A stretch of DNA of 64,000 nt from Halosimplex pelagicum (GCF_013415905.1 NZ_CP058909.1:2666001-2730000); one strand, 5' to 3'; counted from the stretch's first letter, positions 54,504 to 63,274 are shown. Translations and numbers: made by a program. The notes: generated from the letters alone by a model not told the origin.

Positions 54504-55387
54504 CGCGACCACGTCCTGACGACGATCCGGACTCGATGGGCTCGCACCGCCTGCGCGGCTTCCGCCGGCGAATCGTACCGTCGCTCCAGATCCCTCGACA
54601 GCCGTTCCGCGAGCGCACCGGACAGTCGCCGGTTCGCTCGCTCGACGCCGTCGGGCGTCAGGAACTCCGTCGCGTCGGCGCCCAGCACTGAGGAGGCCCG
54701 CCGGTAGCGGTGGGCGACCAGCGCCCGGTCCGGCCCCTCGCTGTAGAGCGCGTCGCGCGTCTCGTTCGGCTGGAACAGGCCCGCGACGACGGCGTCGGCG
54801 AGCACCGTCGCGACGCCGTCGAAGCCGGTCGTCCGCGCCGCCCGTTCCGCCGCGGCCGAGACGTTCGCCACTCCGCTCGCGGCGGCGACGGTCGCGACCG
54901 ACACGTCGGCGTCGCGGGGCGGCGCATCGCCCGCGGTGAACGACGACCGCAGCGTCGCGTCCGGGTAGGGACGCCAGGTCACCGCGACCTGGGCGTTCGC
55001 TTCCCGCGTGTGCAGGACGCGCCGGGTCGCGTTCCGGCTTCCCGCCCGCAGGCCCCCGCCGGTCCCGGTGAGGGAGGCCCCGCTGAGCGACGGATCGGCC
55101 ACCGCGGCCGCCGCGAGCAACTCCGCGTGCGTGGCGCTCGCCGTCCGGTCGATGATGACCGAGACGGTCTCGTCGCCGTCCAGCAGCGCCGACGACGGGA
55201 CCCGCGCCGAACGCGTGTAGGTCACTTCGGTCGTGGTCGTCGCCAGCAGGTCCGCCGTCTCCTCGGCGACGCGGTTCCCGTCCGGCGCCCGTCGGTCGCC
55301 GACGCCCGCGAGCGTCCCGACGGCGACGCCGATCAGCAGGACGAAGAGGACGGTGTCCAGCGCCGTGCTCGACGCTCTCAGGTCCAT
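54500..55387 (-). CDS. Membrane-anchored protein of the pilus-like operon (DUF7284-like)
   Basis: A 295-residue protein with a pilin-like N-terminus, MDLRASSTALDTVLFVLLIG, where a charged residue pair precedes a hydrophobic helix at about 8-27. The external part is rich in Ala, Thr and Arg, with several NVS/NET/NAT sequons, and ends basic. It resembles a minor pseudopilin more than a major pilin because of its size. The gene overlaps both neighbours (four and ten bases). Confidence 0.8.
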   Translation of the reverse strand: MDLRASSTALDTVLFVLLIGVAVGTLAGVGDRRAPDGNRVAEETADLLATTTTEVTYTRSARVPSSALLDGDETVSVIIDRTASATHAELLAAAAVADPSLSGASLTGTGGGLRAGSRNATRRVLHTREANAQVAVTWRPYPDATLRSSFTAGDAPPRDADVSVATVAAASGVANVSAAAERAARTTGFDGVATVLADAVVAGLFQPNETRDALYSEGPDRALVAHRYRRASSVLGADATEFLTPDGVERANRRLSGALAERLSRDLERRYDSPAEAAQAVRAHRVRIVVRTWSR

Positions 55388-55770
55388 ACGCGCACCTCCA
55401 GCCGAGCGGGCGCGACTTCGCCCGGACCCGTGCTGACGCTCACGCGCCGGGACGCGGTGTCCGCCGTCCCCGGTGCGGTCGGGCCGGCCCGCTCGGTCCG
55501 GTCCCCGACGGCGAGCGTGGCGTTGACCTGGTAGCCGTCGGGGCCGCGGTCGAGCGCGGCAGCGAGTCGGTCGGGCCGGGCGACGCCGCCGACGGTCAAC
55601 GCGCGTTCGACCCGGTCGGCGGCCGCCTCGGCGTGGTTGCGGTCGACCGGTCCCGGGAGGTTCGCCTCGAAGGCGCCGGCGTAGAGCGCCAGCGCGAACG
55701 CGACGACGACCACCGCGACGACCGCCGCCAGCGGCTCGGTCTGGGCCTCACGCCCCGACGAGCGTCGCAT
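55378..55770 (-). CDS. Minor pilin-like protein of the operon (DUF7285-like)
   Basis: A 130-residue protein: MRRSSGREAQTEPLAAVVAV begins with the positively charged stretch and the EAQTEPL signature of haloarchaeal prepilin-type proteins, then one hydrophobic helix (about 14-32). The external 95 residues contain repeats of Asp, Arg and Ala and one NAT sequon. It may be cleaved by the prepilin peptidase PibD (not in the window). It overlaps the downstream gene by ten bases. Confidence 0.8.
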   Translation of the reverse strand: MRRSSGREAQTEPLAAVVAVVVVAFALALYAGAFEANLPGPVDRNHAEAAADRVERALTVGGVARPDRLAAALDRGPDGYQVNATLAVGDRTERAGPTAPGTADTASRRVSVSTGPGEVAPARLEVRVWT

Positions 55771-56224
55771 TCGTGTCCCCCCAGCTCACTCGTCTGACGA
55801 GCAGCGTCTCCGGCGCGGGCCGCCACGACGGCTCCCGCGTCCGCGACCGGTCGAGCACTCGCGCGAACGTCGACTCGCTGGGGAAGACGCGCTCGGGCGG
55901 GACACCGCGGAGGACGCGCCGGAGTCGGTCGCCGTCGCCACCTGCGACTCGGACCACGGGGCCGTACCCGAGCGACGCGTGGGCGTCGCCGCCGGGACCG
56001 CGAAGGCCGACCCGGTGAGCGCCGATCCGGATCCGCCGGGCGTCGACCGGGTGTCGAGCCGTCGCCTCGTGGGGGCTGGCGGCGACGCTGTCGATCGTGT
56101 GGGCGACGGGTTTCGCGTCGGGCGGCGGCGCCGTCGGAACCCGCAGCGCGAAGCCCAGGATCCCGGCGCTCACGACCGCGAGCCCGAGCCAGACGTACGT
56201 CGATTCCACGGCGGTGTCGAACAT
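55748..56224 (-). CDS. Small membrane-anchored protein of the operon (DUF7283-like)
   Basis: A 158-residue protein with an N-terminal helix (about 9-28: VWLGLAVVSAGILGFALRVP) followed by an external beta domain with Arg- and His-rich segments (IRIGAHRVGLRGPGGDAHA). The gene overlaps the following small gene by 23 bases and starts 35 bases after the TadC-like gene. Function in the assembly machine is inferred from location only. Confidence 0.78.
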   Translation of the reverse strand: MFDTAVESTYVWLGLAVVSAGILGFALRVPTAPPPDAKPVAHTIDSVAASPHEATARHPVDARRIRIGAHRVGLRGPGGDAHASLGYGPVVRVAGGDGDRLRRVLRGVPPERVFPSESTFARVLDRSRTREPSWRPAPETLLVRRVSWGDTNATLVGA

Positions 56225-56258
56225 GGGTCGGGCTGGTCGCCCGTTTCGATTTAAACGT

Positions 56259-58034
56259 TCACACCAGCCACCCCGTCCCGACGAGGCCGGCGACGAAGAC
56301 GGCCGCCGCGAGACAGAGCGCGCGGCCGACGCGGTAGCCGACCAGCGAGCGGTCGAGGCCGCGTTCCAGCCCGGTCGCGAGCGTCGTCAGGACGACGGCG
56401 AGCGCCATCACGTACGCGCCGACGGCGAGGCCGAGCGCGGCGGGCGAGACGGCCGCGGTCAGCGGGCCGTCGGCACTCATCTGTTCGGCGAGGGTGATCG
56501 TCGCGCCGCCGACGAGCGGACCGAACACCGCCGCCGTGTTCGCGAGCGTCGACGTGACCCGTTCCAGGTCCCGTCGGATCGTCCGCTCGACGCCCTGCAG
56601 GTCGTCGAGGTGGTCGGCCATCGCGACGACGGCCGGCCCGGCCGGCCGCCCCTCAGAGGCGGCGACGGCGAGCAACTCCGCCGTGCTCCGCGCGCGCTCG
56701 CTCGGCACCGTCGCGAGCGCGCCGTGCTCGCCGAGGAACGACTCGCGGACGCCCGCGCGGACCTGTCGCTGCTGGCGGACGGCGTCGGCGAACACCTCGC
56801 CCGTCGCCGAATCGAGTAGCTCGACCGCGTCGTCCAGCGCCGCCTCGACCGAACGACCCCGGTCGACCTCGCGACCGACGAGATACAGGGCGTCGGGGAG
56901 TCCCGATTCGACGGCGGCGACCCGGTCGCGCACGGCCGTCATCGGTCGGTACGCGACGACCAGCGCGACGCCGACCCCGGCGGCGGGCGCCGCCACGAGC
57001 GCCGTCCACAGCGCCGCGATGGTAGTGACGACGAACCAGGCGCCCGCTGCCGTCGCCGCCCCCGCGACGAGAGCGGGCCACCGGCTGTCGGGCACGTCGG
57101 GGTGGGACCGCGAAACGGGCGCGGGCGGGAACGCGACGGGCCGGCGCGCGAGTAGCCACCCGCTGGCGACCAGCAGCGCCGCGGGCAACAGCAGGTCGTA
57201 GCCGACGACGACGGCCGCCAGCGGGACCTCCAGGCCGACGGTGCCGGCGGTCGGGAGCAACGCGACGAGCGCCAGCGGGAGCAACACGCCGAACGCGTAC
57301 AGCGCCGTCGCCGGTCCCTGGACCCCGGCGGCGAACTCGGCCATCGATTCGCGGGTCCCCTCCAGCGTCACGTCGAGCGCGCCGTCGAGCGCTCGCTGGC
57401 GCTCGTCGGATTCGGCCGTACCAGCCGACTCGACGAGCGTGAGCGCGCGCCGGAGCGCGGGGAACCACTCGGCCCACTCGTCGGCGAACGACGACAGCCC
57501 GGAGCGGCCGGTCCCGCGCGCCCCTCGTACGTGCGCGGAGAGGCTCCGCGCCAGCCGCCCGTCGCACGTCTCGGCGGCGAAGGCCGCGGCCGTCTCGGTC
57601 GTCGGAGCCAGTCGCATCCGCAGGACGGCACTGGAGACGAGCTCCGGTGCCGTCCCGAGCGCTCGGGTCCGACGGGCGGTCGCCAGCCCGCGAGGGACGT
57701 ACCGCGCCGCGGCCGCGACGACGAGGCCGACCAGCAGTCCCGCGGCGACGGCGACCGACGGCGCTCCCAGGAACAGGGTCAGCGGTACGGCGACCGCGGC
57801 GGCGGCCACGATACCGGCGCCGTCCCCCGCCCGGAGGACCGTCTCCGCGTCGAGGTCCCAGCCGAGGAAGCCGATGGCGCGCGCGAGCTCGGGGTCGTCC
57901 CCGGGGTCCCACGGTGCGGCGGTCGCGAGCGCCTCAACGACCGCGGCGAATCGGTCGTCGCCCTCGCGGGCCGCGGACGGCCGACTCGCCGGTGTCGTCG
58001 GTCGCCCGCCGCTCGTGTCTCGGGCGTCGGCCAT
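56259..58034 (-). CDS. TadC/PilC-like inner-membrane platform protein with two F domains
   Basis: A 591-residue membrane protein from ATG 58034, which overlaps the ATPase stop by one base. The much longer frame upstream is not protein-like. Helix pairs at about 72-105, 225-290 and 325-365, and again at 525-590, flank two cytoplasmic T2SSF domains (AELVSSAVLRMRLAPTTETA-like, and GLPDALYLVGREVDRGRSVEAAL). It would form the base on which the ATPase acts. Two F domains in one chain is the arrangement of FlaJ- and TadB/C-type archaeal platforms. Confidence 0.9.
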   Translation of the reverse strand: MADARDTSGGRPTTPASRPSAAREGDDRFAAVVEALATAAPWDPGDDPELARAIGFLGWDLDAETVLRAGDGAGIVAAAAVAVPLTLFLGAPSVAVAAGLLVGLVVAAAARYVPRGLATARRTRALGTAPELVSSAVLRMRLAPTTETAAAFAAETCDGRLARSLSAHVRGARGTGRSGLSSFADEWAEWFPALRRALTLVESAGTAESDERQRALDGALDVTLEGTRESMAEFAAGVQGPATALYAFGVLLPLALVALLPTAGTVGLEVPLAAVVVGYDLLLPAALLVASGWLLARRPVAFPPAPVSRSHPDVPDSRWPALVAGAATAAGAWFVVTTIAALWTALVAAPAAGVGVALVVAYRPMTAVRDRVAAVESGLPDALYLVGREVDRGRSVEAALDDAVELLDSATGEVFADAVRQQRQVRAGVRESFLGEHGALATVPSERARSTAELLAVAASEGRPAGPAVVAMADHLDDLQGVERTIRRDLERVTSTLANTAAVFGPLVGGATITLAEQMSADGPLTAAVSPAALGLAVGAYVMALAVVLTTLATGLERGLDRSLVGYRVGRALCLAAAVFVAGLVGTGWLV

Positions 58035-59986
58035 TACGCCCGCTCCCGGTCGACGCGCGCTCGTTCGACCGTCTCGGGGTCGGTCCGTCCGGTGGCGGCG
58101 AGACCGTCGAGCCACTCCGACCGGGCGGACAGTTCCGCTCTGAGGTCGGCGTAGCTTTCCCCGGGTCGCGCCAGCGCGGCGACCAGCCGGCTGTTCCCCC
58201 GCTCGACCCGGTCGGTCGACGCCAGCCCGTCGCCGTCGCGCTCGTAGAGCGAGACGAACTCGACCGAGCCGCCATCGCCACCGGGGCCCGGTTCGTCGCC
58301 CGCGCCGGCACGGCCGTCGCCGGTCCGTTCGACCTCCTCTATCGCGCGGACGCGGCGCTGGGTGCCGTTCTCGCTCTCGGCGGCTTCGAGTGTGACTAGC
58401 AGGTCGGTCGCCGCGAAGGAGCTCTCCGGGACGCCCAGGTCGGCGACGACGCGCTCGCGGACGGCCGCGCCGCCGTCGCCGTGGATCGTCCCGAGGACGG
58501 CGCCGTCGTTGGCGCCGACGCGCATCGCCTCGTACAGCGTGGCGGCCTCCTCGCCGCGGATCTCGCCGACCACGAGCGCGCCGCTGCCGAGCCTGAGCGC
58601 GGTGCGGAGCGCTTCGGTGGGATCGGTTCCGGCGTCGTCGAGCGAGCTGCGGAGCGCCTGCACGTCGCGGCCGCCCGACTGGAGCGCGTCGACGGGGAGT
58701 TCGGGCGTGTCCTCGATGACGACCGCGCGCGTCTCGGCGGGCACCTCCCACAGCAGCGCGCTCAGGCAGGTCGTCTTCCCGGCGCCGCGCGGGCCGGCGA
58801 CGAGGCCCGCCGCGCCCCGCTCGACCGCCACGGAGAGCAGGGCCGCGGCGTCGGCGGACATCGTCCCGTTCGCGACCAGCGCCGGGAGCGTCCAGGCCTC
58901 CCGGTCGCCCGCGCGGAAGGCGAAGGCGACCCCGTCGCTGACGGGGTCGGTCACGGCGGCCACGCGCACACGCCGGTCGCCGGTCGCGACGGCGGCGTCG
59001 AGCGTCGGGTCGGCACCGGAGAACGCCCGCCCGCTCTCGCGTCGAAAGCGCGAGGCCAGCGCCGCAGCCCCGTCGTCGGTGAGCCGGACGTTCGTCCGCA
59101 TCGCCTCGCCGTCGACCCGGACCCGCAGCGGCCTCGCCGCGACCGGTGCCGTCGCGAACACGTCGGAGACGCGCGGGTCGGCGAACAGATCCGCGACGAC
59201 ACCGTACCCCCGCGCGTGCTTGCGGAGGACGGCCGCGATGTCCTCGACCGGGTCGTCCTCGTCGGCGACCGTCCGGACGGCCCGGCCCGGCGCTCGCTCG
59301 GCGCCCGCGACCGCGGCGCCGCCGACCTCGCCGCCGGCCAGTCGGTCGTAGGCGGCCGAGAGCGTCGCCGTCGTCGCCTCGTCGAAGCGCGCCTCGACGG
59401 GTTCGAGGTGGTAGGTCGCCAGCGCGTCGGCGGGCCGCTCGTAGATCCGAACGAGACCGCCGCCGTCGAGTTCTCGACGGTCGCGCAGGTGGGCGTCGCT
59501 CGGCGGCCGCGCGGCCACTCTGGAGCGGCTGACCGTCGGCCCCACGAACGGCCGGAGCGCGTCGTCGTACCCCTCCGCGCCCGCCGCGCCCTCGGCCAGT
59601 CCCGTCTCGGCCGCGATCCGTTCGACGGGGCCGGCCCGGCCGGTCGCTTCCCGCGCAGCCGCGAGCGGGTCGCGGCGCGCCCGGTCGGCGAGGCGCTCGT
59701 CGTGGAACGCGGCGGCGTCGGCGAACCGCCCGGCCGCCGTCAGCAGCGCCGCGGCGTCGTCCTCGTAGGCCCGGACGGTCCCGTCGGCGCGGGTTTCGAC
59801 GGCGTCGGCGTCGCGGTCGGTGAGCGCCCCGACGACCGTCTCGCGACAGTCGGCCGACGACGCCAGGCGGCCGCCGCCGGGGCAGTCGTCGGCGTCGACG
59901 ACCAGCCGGTCCCCCTCGAAAGTCGGGCTGCACTCGCAGCCGCCCTCGTCGTCGCTCCCGCGGAGTCGTGACAGCAGTGCGTCCAT
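58034..59986 (-). CDS. Type II/IV secretion ATPase with N-terminal cysteine motif
   Basis: A 650-residue ATPase of the TadA/VirB11/FlaI superfamily. Walker A GPRGAGKTT (398-406), Asp box EDTPELPV, Walker B ALVVGEIRGEE (470-480) and His box GTIHGDGG (499-506) are intact. The N-terminal 50 residues hold four cysteines (C17, C19, C35, C47; ECSPTFEGDRLVVDADDC), a possible metal site. Residues about 60-250 form an extra domain before the core. The gene starts the minus-strand operon for the pilus-like machine. Its promoter must lie in 59987-60087, next to repeat copy C. Confidence 0.92.
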   Translation of the reverse strand: MDALLSRLRGSDDEGGCECSPTFEGDRLVVDADDCPGGGRLASSADCRETVVGALTDRDADAVETRADGTVRAYEDDAAALLTAAGRFADAAAFHDERLADRARRDPLAAAREATGRAGPVERIAAETGLAEGAAGAEGYDDALRPFVGPTVSRSRVAARPPSDAHLRDRRELDGGGLVRIYERPADALATYHLEPVEARFDEATTATLSAAYDRLAGGEVGGAAVAGAERAPGRAVRTVADEDDPVEDIAAVLRKHARGYGVVADLFADPRVSDVFATAPVAARPLRVRVDGEAMRTNVRLTDDGAAALASRFRRESGRAFSGADPTLDAAVATGDRRVRVAAVTDPVSDGVAFAFRAGDREAWTLPALVANGTMSADAAALLSVAVERGAAGLVAGPRGAGKTTCLSALLWEVPAETRAVVIEDTPELPVDALQSGGRDVQALRSSLDDAGTDPTEALRTALRLGSGALVVGEIRGEEAATLYEAMRVGANDGAVLGTIHGDGGAAVRERVVADLGVPESSFAATDLLVTLEAAESENGTQRRVRAIEEVERTGDGRAGAGDEPGPGGDGGSVEFVSLYERDGDGLASTDRVERGNSRLVAALARPGESYADLRAELSARSEWLDGLAATGRTDPETVERARVDRERA

Positions 59987-60519
59987 GGCCGCCGGTGGCC
60001 GGGCGCCCGTATTTCAACCTTCGCGCCGGAGGTGTGGTCGTGTTCGATATCGGTGGTAGAGTTTGCAGTCGCGGTGCTGTGCGGTCGGCGCGTGCTGTCG
60101 AGCGTGCCCGCCTCGTGGCGGGCCGCTCGAAACAGTCGCGCGAGGGATGAGCGGGGGGAACGGAGTGACGGAGCGAATCGGCTGGGGAGGCTCGTGGCCG
60201 TCTGCGGTTGCTGTCGCGATGCGGGGCGGTGTGGTTGCGGTCCTGGCGGACTGAAAGGGCGAGGCGCGCTCGCGTGCAGTTCAGTCGTCTGAGCGGGCAC
60301 TATCCGCGCGGGCGGTGCCGAGAGCGCGGATATCCCGCCTCAGCGACCGCGAGCGCGCCGAGGGCTTTCAGCGCTCACCGATGAGTGCGGTCGAGTCACC
60401 AGCTAGCGAGCGCGGCGAGGGCTTTCAGCGCTTGCTGTCGAGTGCGGTCGCGGTCGTTCGGCTTCCGTTCCAACTCATCCAACAGAAACGACCGATACAC
60501 TCACACACCGAACTGAACG
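59987..60519. other. Intergenic region with ATPase promoter and repeat copy C
   Basis: The 533 bases hold no supported gene. The first 80 contain the presumed promoter of the secretion-ATPase operon (an AT-rich spot TTCGATATCGG, about 60041-60051). Repeat copy C follows (60088-60452). The last 65 bases lead into the 3' end of the next minus-strand gene. Confidence 0.6.
60088..60452 (+). repeat. Dispersed structured repeat, copy C, with internal duplication
   Basis: Same family as copies A and B. Stem-loop 2 is TATCCGCGC 60301-60309 with GCGCGGATA 60324-60332. The 3' end is duplicated: the segment beginning GCGAGCGCG at 60349 repeats at 60406, a 57-base period, so this copy is longer than the others. 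A one- to two-base difference inside the loops leaves the stems intact. Confidence 0.85.
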
Positions 60520-61002
60520 CTATCGGACCCGGACCACTGCCCGGCCGTCGACGGCGACGAGTTCGAGGACGAGTCGCATCTCGCCGTCGACCCGTAGCCG
60601 CTCGGTTGTCCGGATCCGAATCCCATCGGCGACGACCGCGTGTTCCGTCCCGCCGGCGACTCGCCAGGTGAACCTGGTCGCGGCCGGCCCCTCGCGCTCG
60701 CGTTCACGGAGACCCGTCTCCGAGCCTTCCGATTGAGCCGGTCGAGTGACGGTGAACCGCTCGACCTCGGCGCTGGCGAACCCCTCGGTCGGGAGATCGA
60801 GAGTGACCGCGCGCCGCGCGGGGCCGGCGTCGGGCGGGAGCGCGCCGTTGCCGGCCGCGAGCGCCCGGGCTTCCGAGACGAGGCGATCGACCGCGTCACG
60901 GATGGCGGTGTCGCTCCGCTGGACGCCCGCGTACTCGGCCGCCGGAACCGCGATCCCGGCTACCGCGACCAGCAACGCGACGGTGAAAGCGACCCTCACC
61001 AC
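60520..61002 (-). CDS. Small membrane-anchored hypothetical protein (DUF7311-like)
   Basis: A 160-residue protein starting at GTG 61002 with one hydrophobic helix (about 3-23), then an external part: helix (SDTAIRDAVDRLVSEARALA), beta strands and Arg-rich end (RLVLELVAVDGRAVVRVR). It ends with its 3' side toward repeat copy C. Three bases separate it from the upstream coiled-coil gene, so they are co-transcribed. I recall this pair beside cetZ in other haloarchaea. Function unknown. Confidence 0.75.
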   Translation of the reverse strand: MVRVAFTVALLVAVAGIAVPAAEYAGVQRSDTAIRDAVDRLVSEARALAAGNGALPPDAGPARRAVTLDLPTEGFASAEVERFTVTRPAQSEGSETGLREREREGPAATRFTWRVAGGTEHAVVADGIRIRTTERLRVDGEMRLVLELVAVDGRAVVRVR

Positions 61003-61005
61003 GGC

Positions 61006-61746
61006 CTACAGCGCGTCGCGGACGCGCTCGATGAACTGTTCGGTCCCGCTGTCGGAGTTCGACTCCGAGGGCGACTTCCCGGACCCGTCCCTCCGGGACC
61101 GGTCGCCGTCGCCGCGAGTCGAGCGGTCGCGCTGGTGGGTCGTCCGGCCGTCGCCGCCGGCGTCGGGCCCGTTCGACCGTCCGCGGCGATGCCCCCGGCC
61201 GCCGTCGCGACGGTCGGAGTCGTTCGGGCCGGCCGGATCGCGGTCCGCGCTCGCCGTCCCGTTCGCTCTCGCCGTCTCGGTCGTTCTCGCCGTCCCGGTC
61301 GCTCTCGCCGATGGACGCTCGGGCGTCCGCCCCGCGGACGAGTCGCTCGGCGAATCGACGGGGCCGGTGCGGTCTGCGGAGTCGACGGGGCCGGTGCGGT
61401 CGGTGGGGCCCTGAGGTGGGTCGCGAGGCCGCTTCTCGGATCGGTCGCGGCCCGTCCCATCGCTCTCGACGGCGGCTTCGACGGTCTCGGCCTTGGCGAG
61501 CGCGGCGCTGGCGCGGCGTTCGACCTCGCGGTTGACGGCGCGGACGTTGCCCGCGTAGCCGCGAACGGCTTCGAGACCGGCTTCGAGTTCGTCCAGGCGC
61601 GACTCGACGGTGTCGAGGCGTTCTTCGAGGGTCTGGAGGTCGTCGACGACGCCGCTGCGGTCGCGCAGCTCTCGCAGGTCGGTGTCGCCGTCGGTCAGGG
61701 CTCGTTCGACGGCGTCGAGTCGCGCGTCGAGGTCTCGCTCGGACAT
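61006..61746 (-). CDS. Coiled-coil hypothetical protein (DUF7310-like)
   Basis: ATG 61746 (MSERDLDARLDAVERALTDG) is chosen 16 codons inside the longest frame. The 246-residue protein has a coiled coil (about 1-95) with DLQTLEERLDTVESRLDELEAG heptads. A long low-complexity middle of Asp, Arg, Gly, Thr and Ser follows, with the repeat DRTGPVDS twice; it ends in a short acidic helix (EQFIERVRDAL). No catalytic part. It lies head to head with cetZ, and the 80-base gap may hold both promoters. Confidence 0.78.
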   Translation of the reverse strand: MSERDLDARLDAVERALTDGDTDLRELRDRSGVVDDLQTLEERLDTVESRLDELEAGLEAVRGYAGNVRAVNREVERRASAALAKAETVEAAVESDGTGRDRSEKRPRDPPQGPTDRTGPVDSADRTGPVDSPSDSSAGRTPERPSARATGTARTTETARANGTASADRDPAGPNDSDRRDGGRGHRRGRSNGPDAGGDGRTTHQRDRSTRGDGDRSRRDGSGKSPSESNSDSGTEQFIERVRDAL

Positions 61747-61795
61747 GGACTGGGGTGGTCCCGTCACCGCACTTGAACCCTCGGCCGTACCCAAC

Positions 61796-61826
61796 GTTGA
61801 ATAACCACTACTCCGAGGGTAGTGAT
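61796..61826 (+). promoter_or_regulatory. cetZ promoter with inverted repeat
   Basis: TTGAATAACC (61797-61806) is a likely TATA element 21-30 bases before the cetZ ATG. Right after it is the inverted repeat CACTAC (61806-61811) and GTAGTG (61819-61824), spacer seven bases, ending two bases before the ATG and so covering the expected start site. It may be an operator for both cetZ and the divergent coiled-coil gene. Confidence 0.5.
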
Positions 61827-62912
61827 ATGAAAGTCGTCCTGATTGGTGTCGGCCAGGCCGGGGGCAAGGTGACCCAGCGGCTGGCCGAGTACGATTACGA
61901 CATGGGGTTCGGCGCCGTCCAGGGGGCGATGGCGGTCAACACCGCCGAGGCGGACCTGCAGAGTCTCGATATCGATACGATGCTCATCGGCCGCGACCGC
62001 GTGAAAGGTCACGGGGTCGGCGGCGACAACGAACTCGGCGCGGAGATCATGCAAGACGAGGCGACGGAGGTGATGGACGGTCTCGACGCGAAGCTCTCTA
62101 CCGACGCCGAGGCCGTCGTCATCGTCGCCGGGCTCGGCGGCGGCACCGGCTCCGGCGGCGCACCCGCGCTCGCCAGTGAACTCAAGCGCATCCACGACAT
62201 CCCCGTCTACGTCGTCGGCATCCTCCCCGGGCGCGACGAGGGCGCCATCTACCAGGCCAACGCCGGCCGCTCGCTCAAGACCGTCGCCCGCGAGGCCGAC
62301 TCTCTGTTGCTGATCGACAACGACGCCTGGCGCACCGCCGGCGAGTCCATGGAAGAGGGCTTCGCCGAGATCAACGACAACATCGCCCAGCGGCTCGGCC
62401 TCCTCTTCGCCTCCGGCGAGATCGAGGCCGTCGACGAGGTCGCCGAGAGCGTCGTCGACTCCTCGGAGATCATCAACACCCTCCGTCCCGGCGGGATGGC
62501 GGTGCTGGGCTACGCCAGCGCCGCCGCCAGCGAGGACGCCGGCGAGAACGTCAACGCGATCACCTCGACGACTCGCAACGCCCTCCTGACGGGAACGAGC
62601 GTTCCGAACGTCGTCGAGGCCGAGACGGGGCTGCTCGTCGTCGCCGGCCAGCCCGAGCGCATCTCCCGCAAGGGCGTCGAGCGCGCCCGCTCGTGGATCG
62701 AGGAGGAGACCGGCAGCATGCAGGTCCGCGGCGGCGACTTCCCGCTCGACTCCGAACGCCTCGCCGCGCTGGTCCTGCTGGGCGGCGTCGAGCGTTCCAA
62801 CCGCATCGACGAGTTCATGCAGCGGGCCAAGGAGGCCCACGAGGCCAAAAACGACGACCGCGGCGAGGCCAAGGAAGCGTTCGTCAACGAGGAGCTCGAC
62901 GACCTGTTCTGA
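61827..62912 (+). CDS. cetZ: CetZ, tubulin/FtsZ-superfamily cytoskeletal protein
   Basis: A 361-residue GTPase from ATG 61827. The tubulin signature GGGTGSGG is at about 104-111 and the first loop is VLIGVGQAGGKV. The CetZ-type features are MAVNTAEADLQSL and LPGRDEGAIYQANAGRSLKT, and it ends in FVNEELDDLF. CetZ proteins guide cell shape and motility rather than division in Haloferax. Several paralogues exist per genome, so I leave the number open. It is the first gene to the right of the coiled-coil/anchored-protein pair. Confidence 0.94.
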   Translation: MKVVLIGVGQAGGKVTQRLAEYDYDMGFGAVQGAMAVNTAEADLQSLDIDTMLIGRDRVKGHGVGGDNELGAEIMQDEATEVMDGLDAKLSTDAEAVVIVAGLGGGTGSGGAPALASELKRIHDIPVYVVGILPGRDEGAIYQANAGRSLKTVAREADSLLLIDNDAWRTAGESMEEGFAEINDNIAQRLGLLFASGEIEAVDEVAESVVDSSEIINTLRPGGMAVLGYASAAASEDAGENVNAITSTTRNALLTGTSVPNVVEAETGLLVVAGQPERISRKGVERARSWIEEETGSMQVRGGDFPLDSERLAALVLLGGVERSNRIDEFMQRAKEAHEAKNDDRGEAKEAFVNEELDDLF

Positions 62913-62983
62913 CCCGCCGCGTTTCGGGGTTCCCGCCGGCTGGAAGCGAAAGCTCTAATCGCCGGGCCGGGGAACCCACGGGC

Positions 62984-63274
62984 ATGGCTGACGACGACGC
63001 CGACGAGGAGGAACCCGCGGTCGAGCTCGGCGAGGGCGAACCGGTCGAGGGAGCGCCGCTCGCGCGCGTCACCTCGCGCCTGAACTGGGGCGCCGCCCAC
63101 AGCGACATCGTCGAGCGCGAGGGCGACAGCACGATCCGCACCCCCGACGGTCCCCGGGACCTGGCCGACGTGATGGACGAGGTCGACACCCCCTACTTCG
63201 AGACTCGCCAGGAGTTCACCGAGGCCGTCCGCGAGGTAATCGGCACTGGCCCGATCCCCACCGCCGACGAGTAG
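62984..63274 (+). CDS. DUF5789 family protein
   Basis: A 96-residue acidic protein from ATG 62984: VELGEGEPVEGAPLARVTSR, then LNWGAAHSDIVEREGDSTIRTPDGPRDLADVMDEVD and a helix (FETRQEFTEAVREVIG). This is the haloarchaeal family recalled as DUF5789; function unknown. It is 71 bases after cetZ, close enough for one transcript. Confidence 0.85.
   Translation: MADDDADEEEPAVELGEGEPVEGAPLARVTSRLNWGAAHSDIVEREGDSTIRTPDGPRDLADVMDEVDTPYFETRQEFTEAVREVIGTGPIPTADE

Noticed and set aside
56259..60017. A single 1252-codon minus-strand frame spanning the secretion ATPase and the platform gene
   Set aside because: Its first 660 codons are an Arg/Gly/Pro-rich shadow of the ATPase gene in another frame. The real platform gene begins at ATG 58034.
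59740..60300. 186-codon minus-strand frame from repeat copy C into the ATPase gene
   Set aside because: It reads the ATPase start in another frame and its N-terminal part lies in the repeat.
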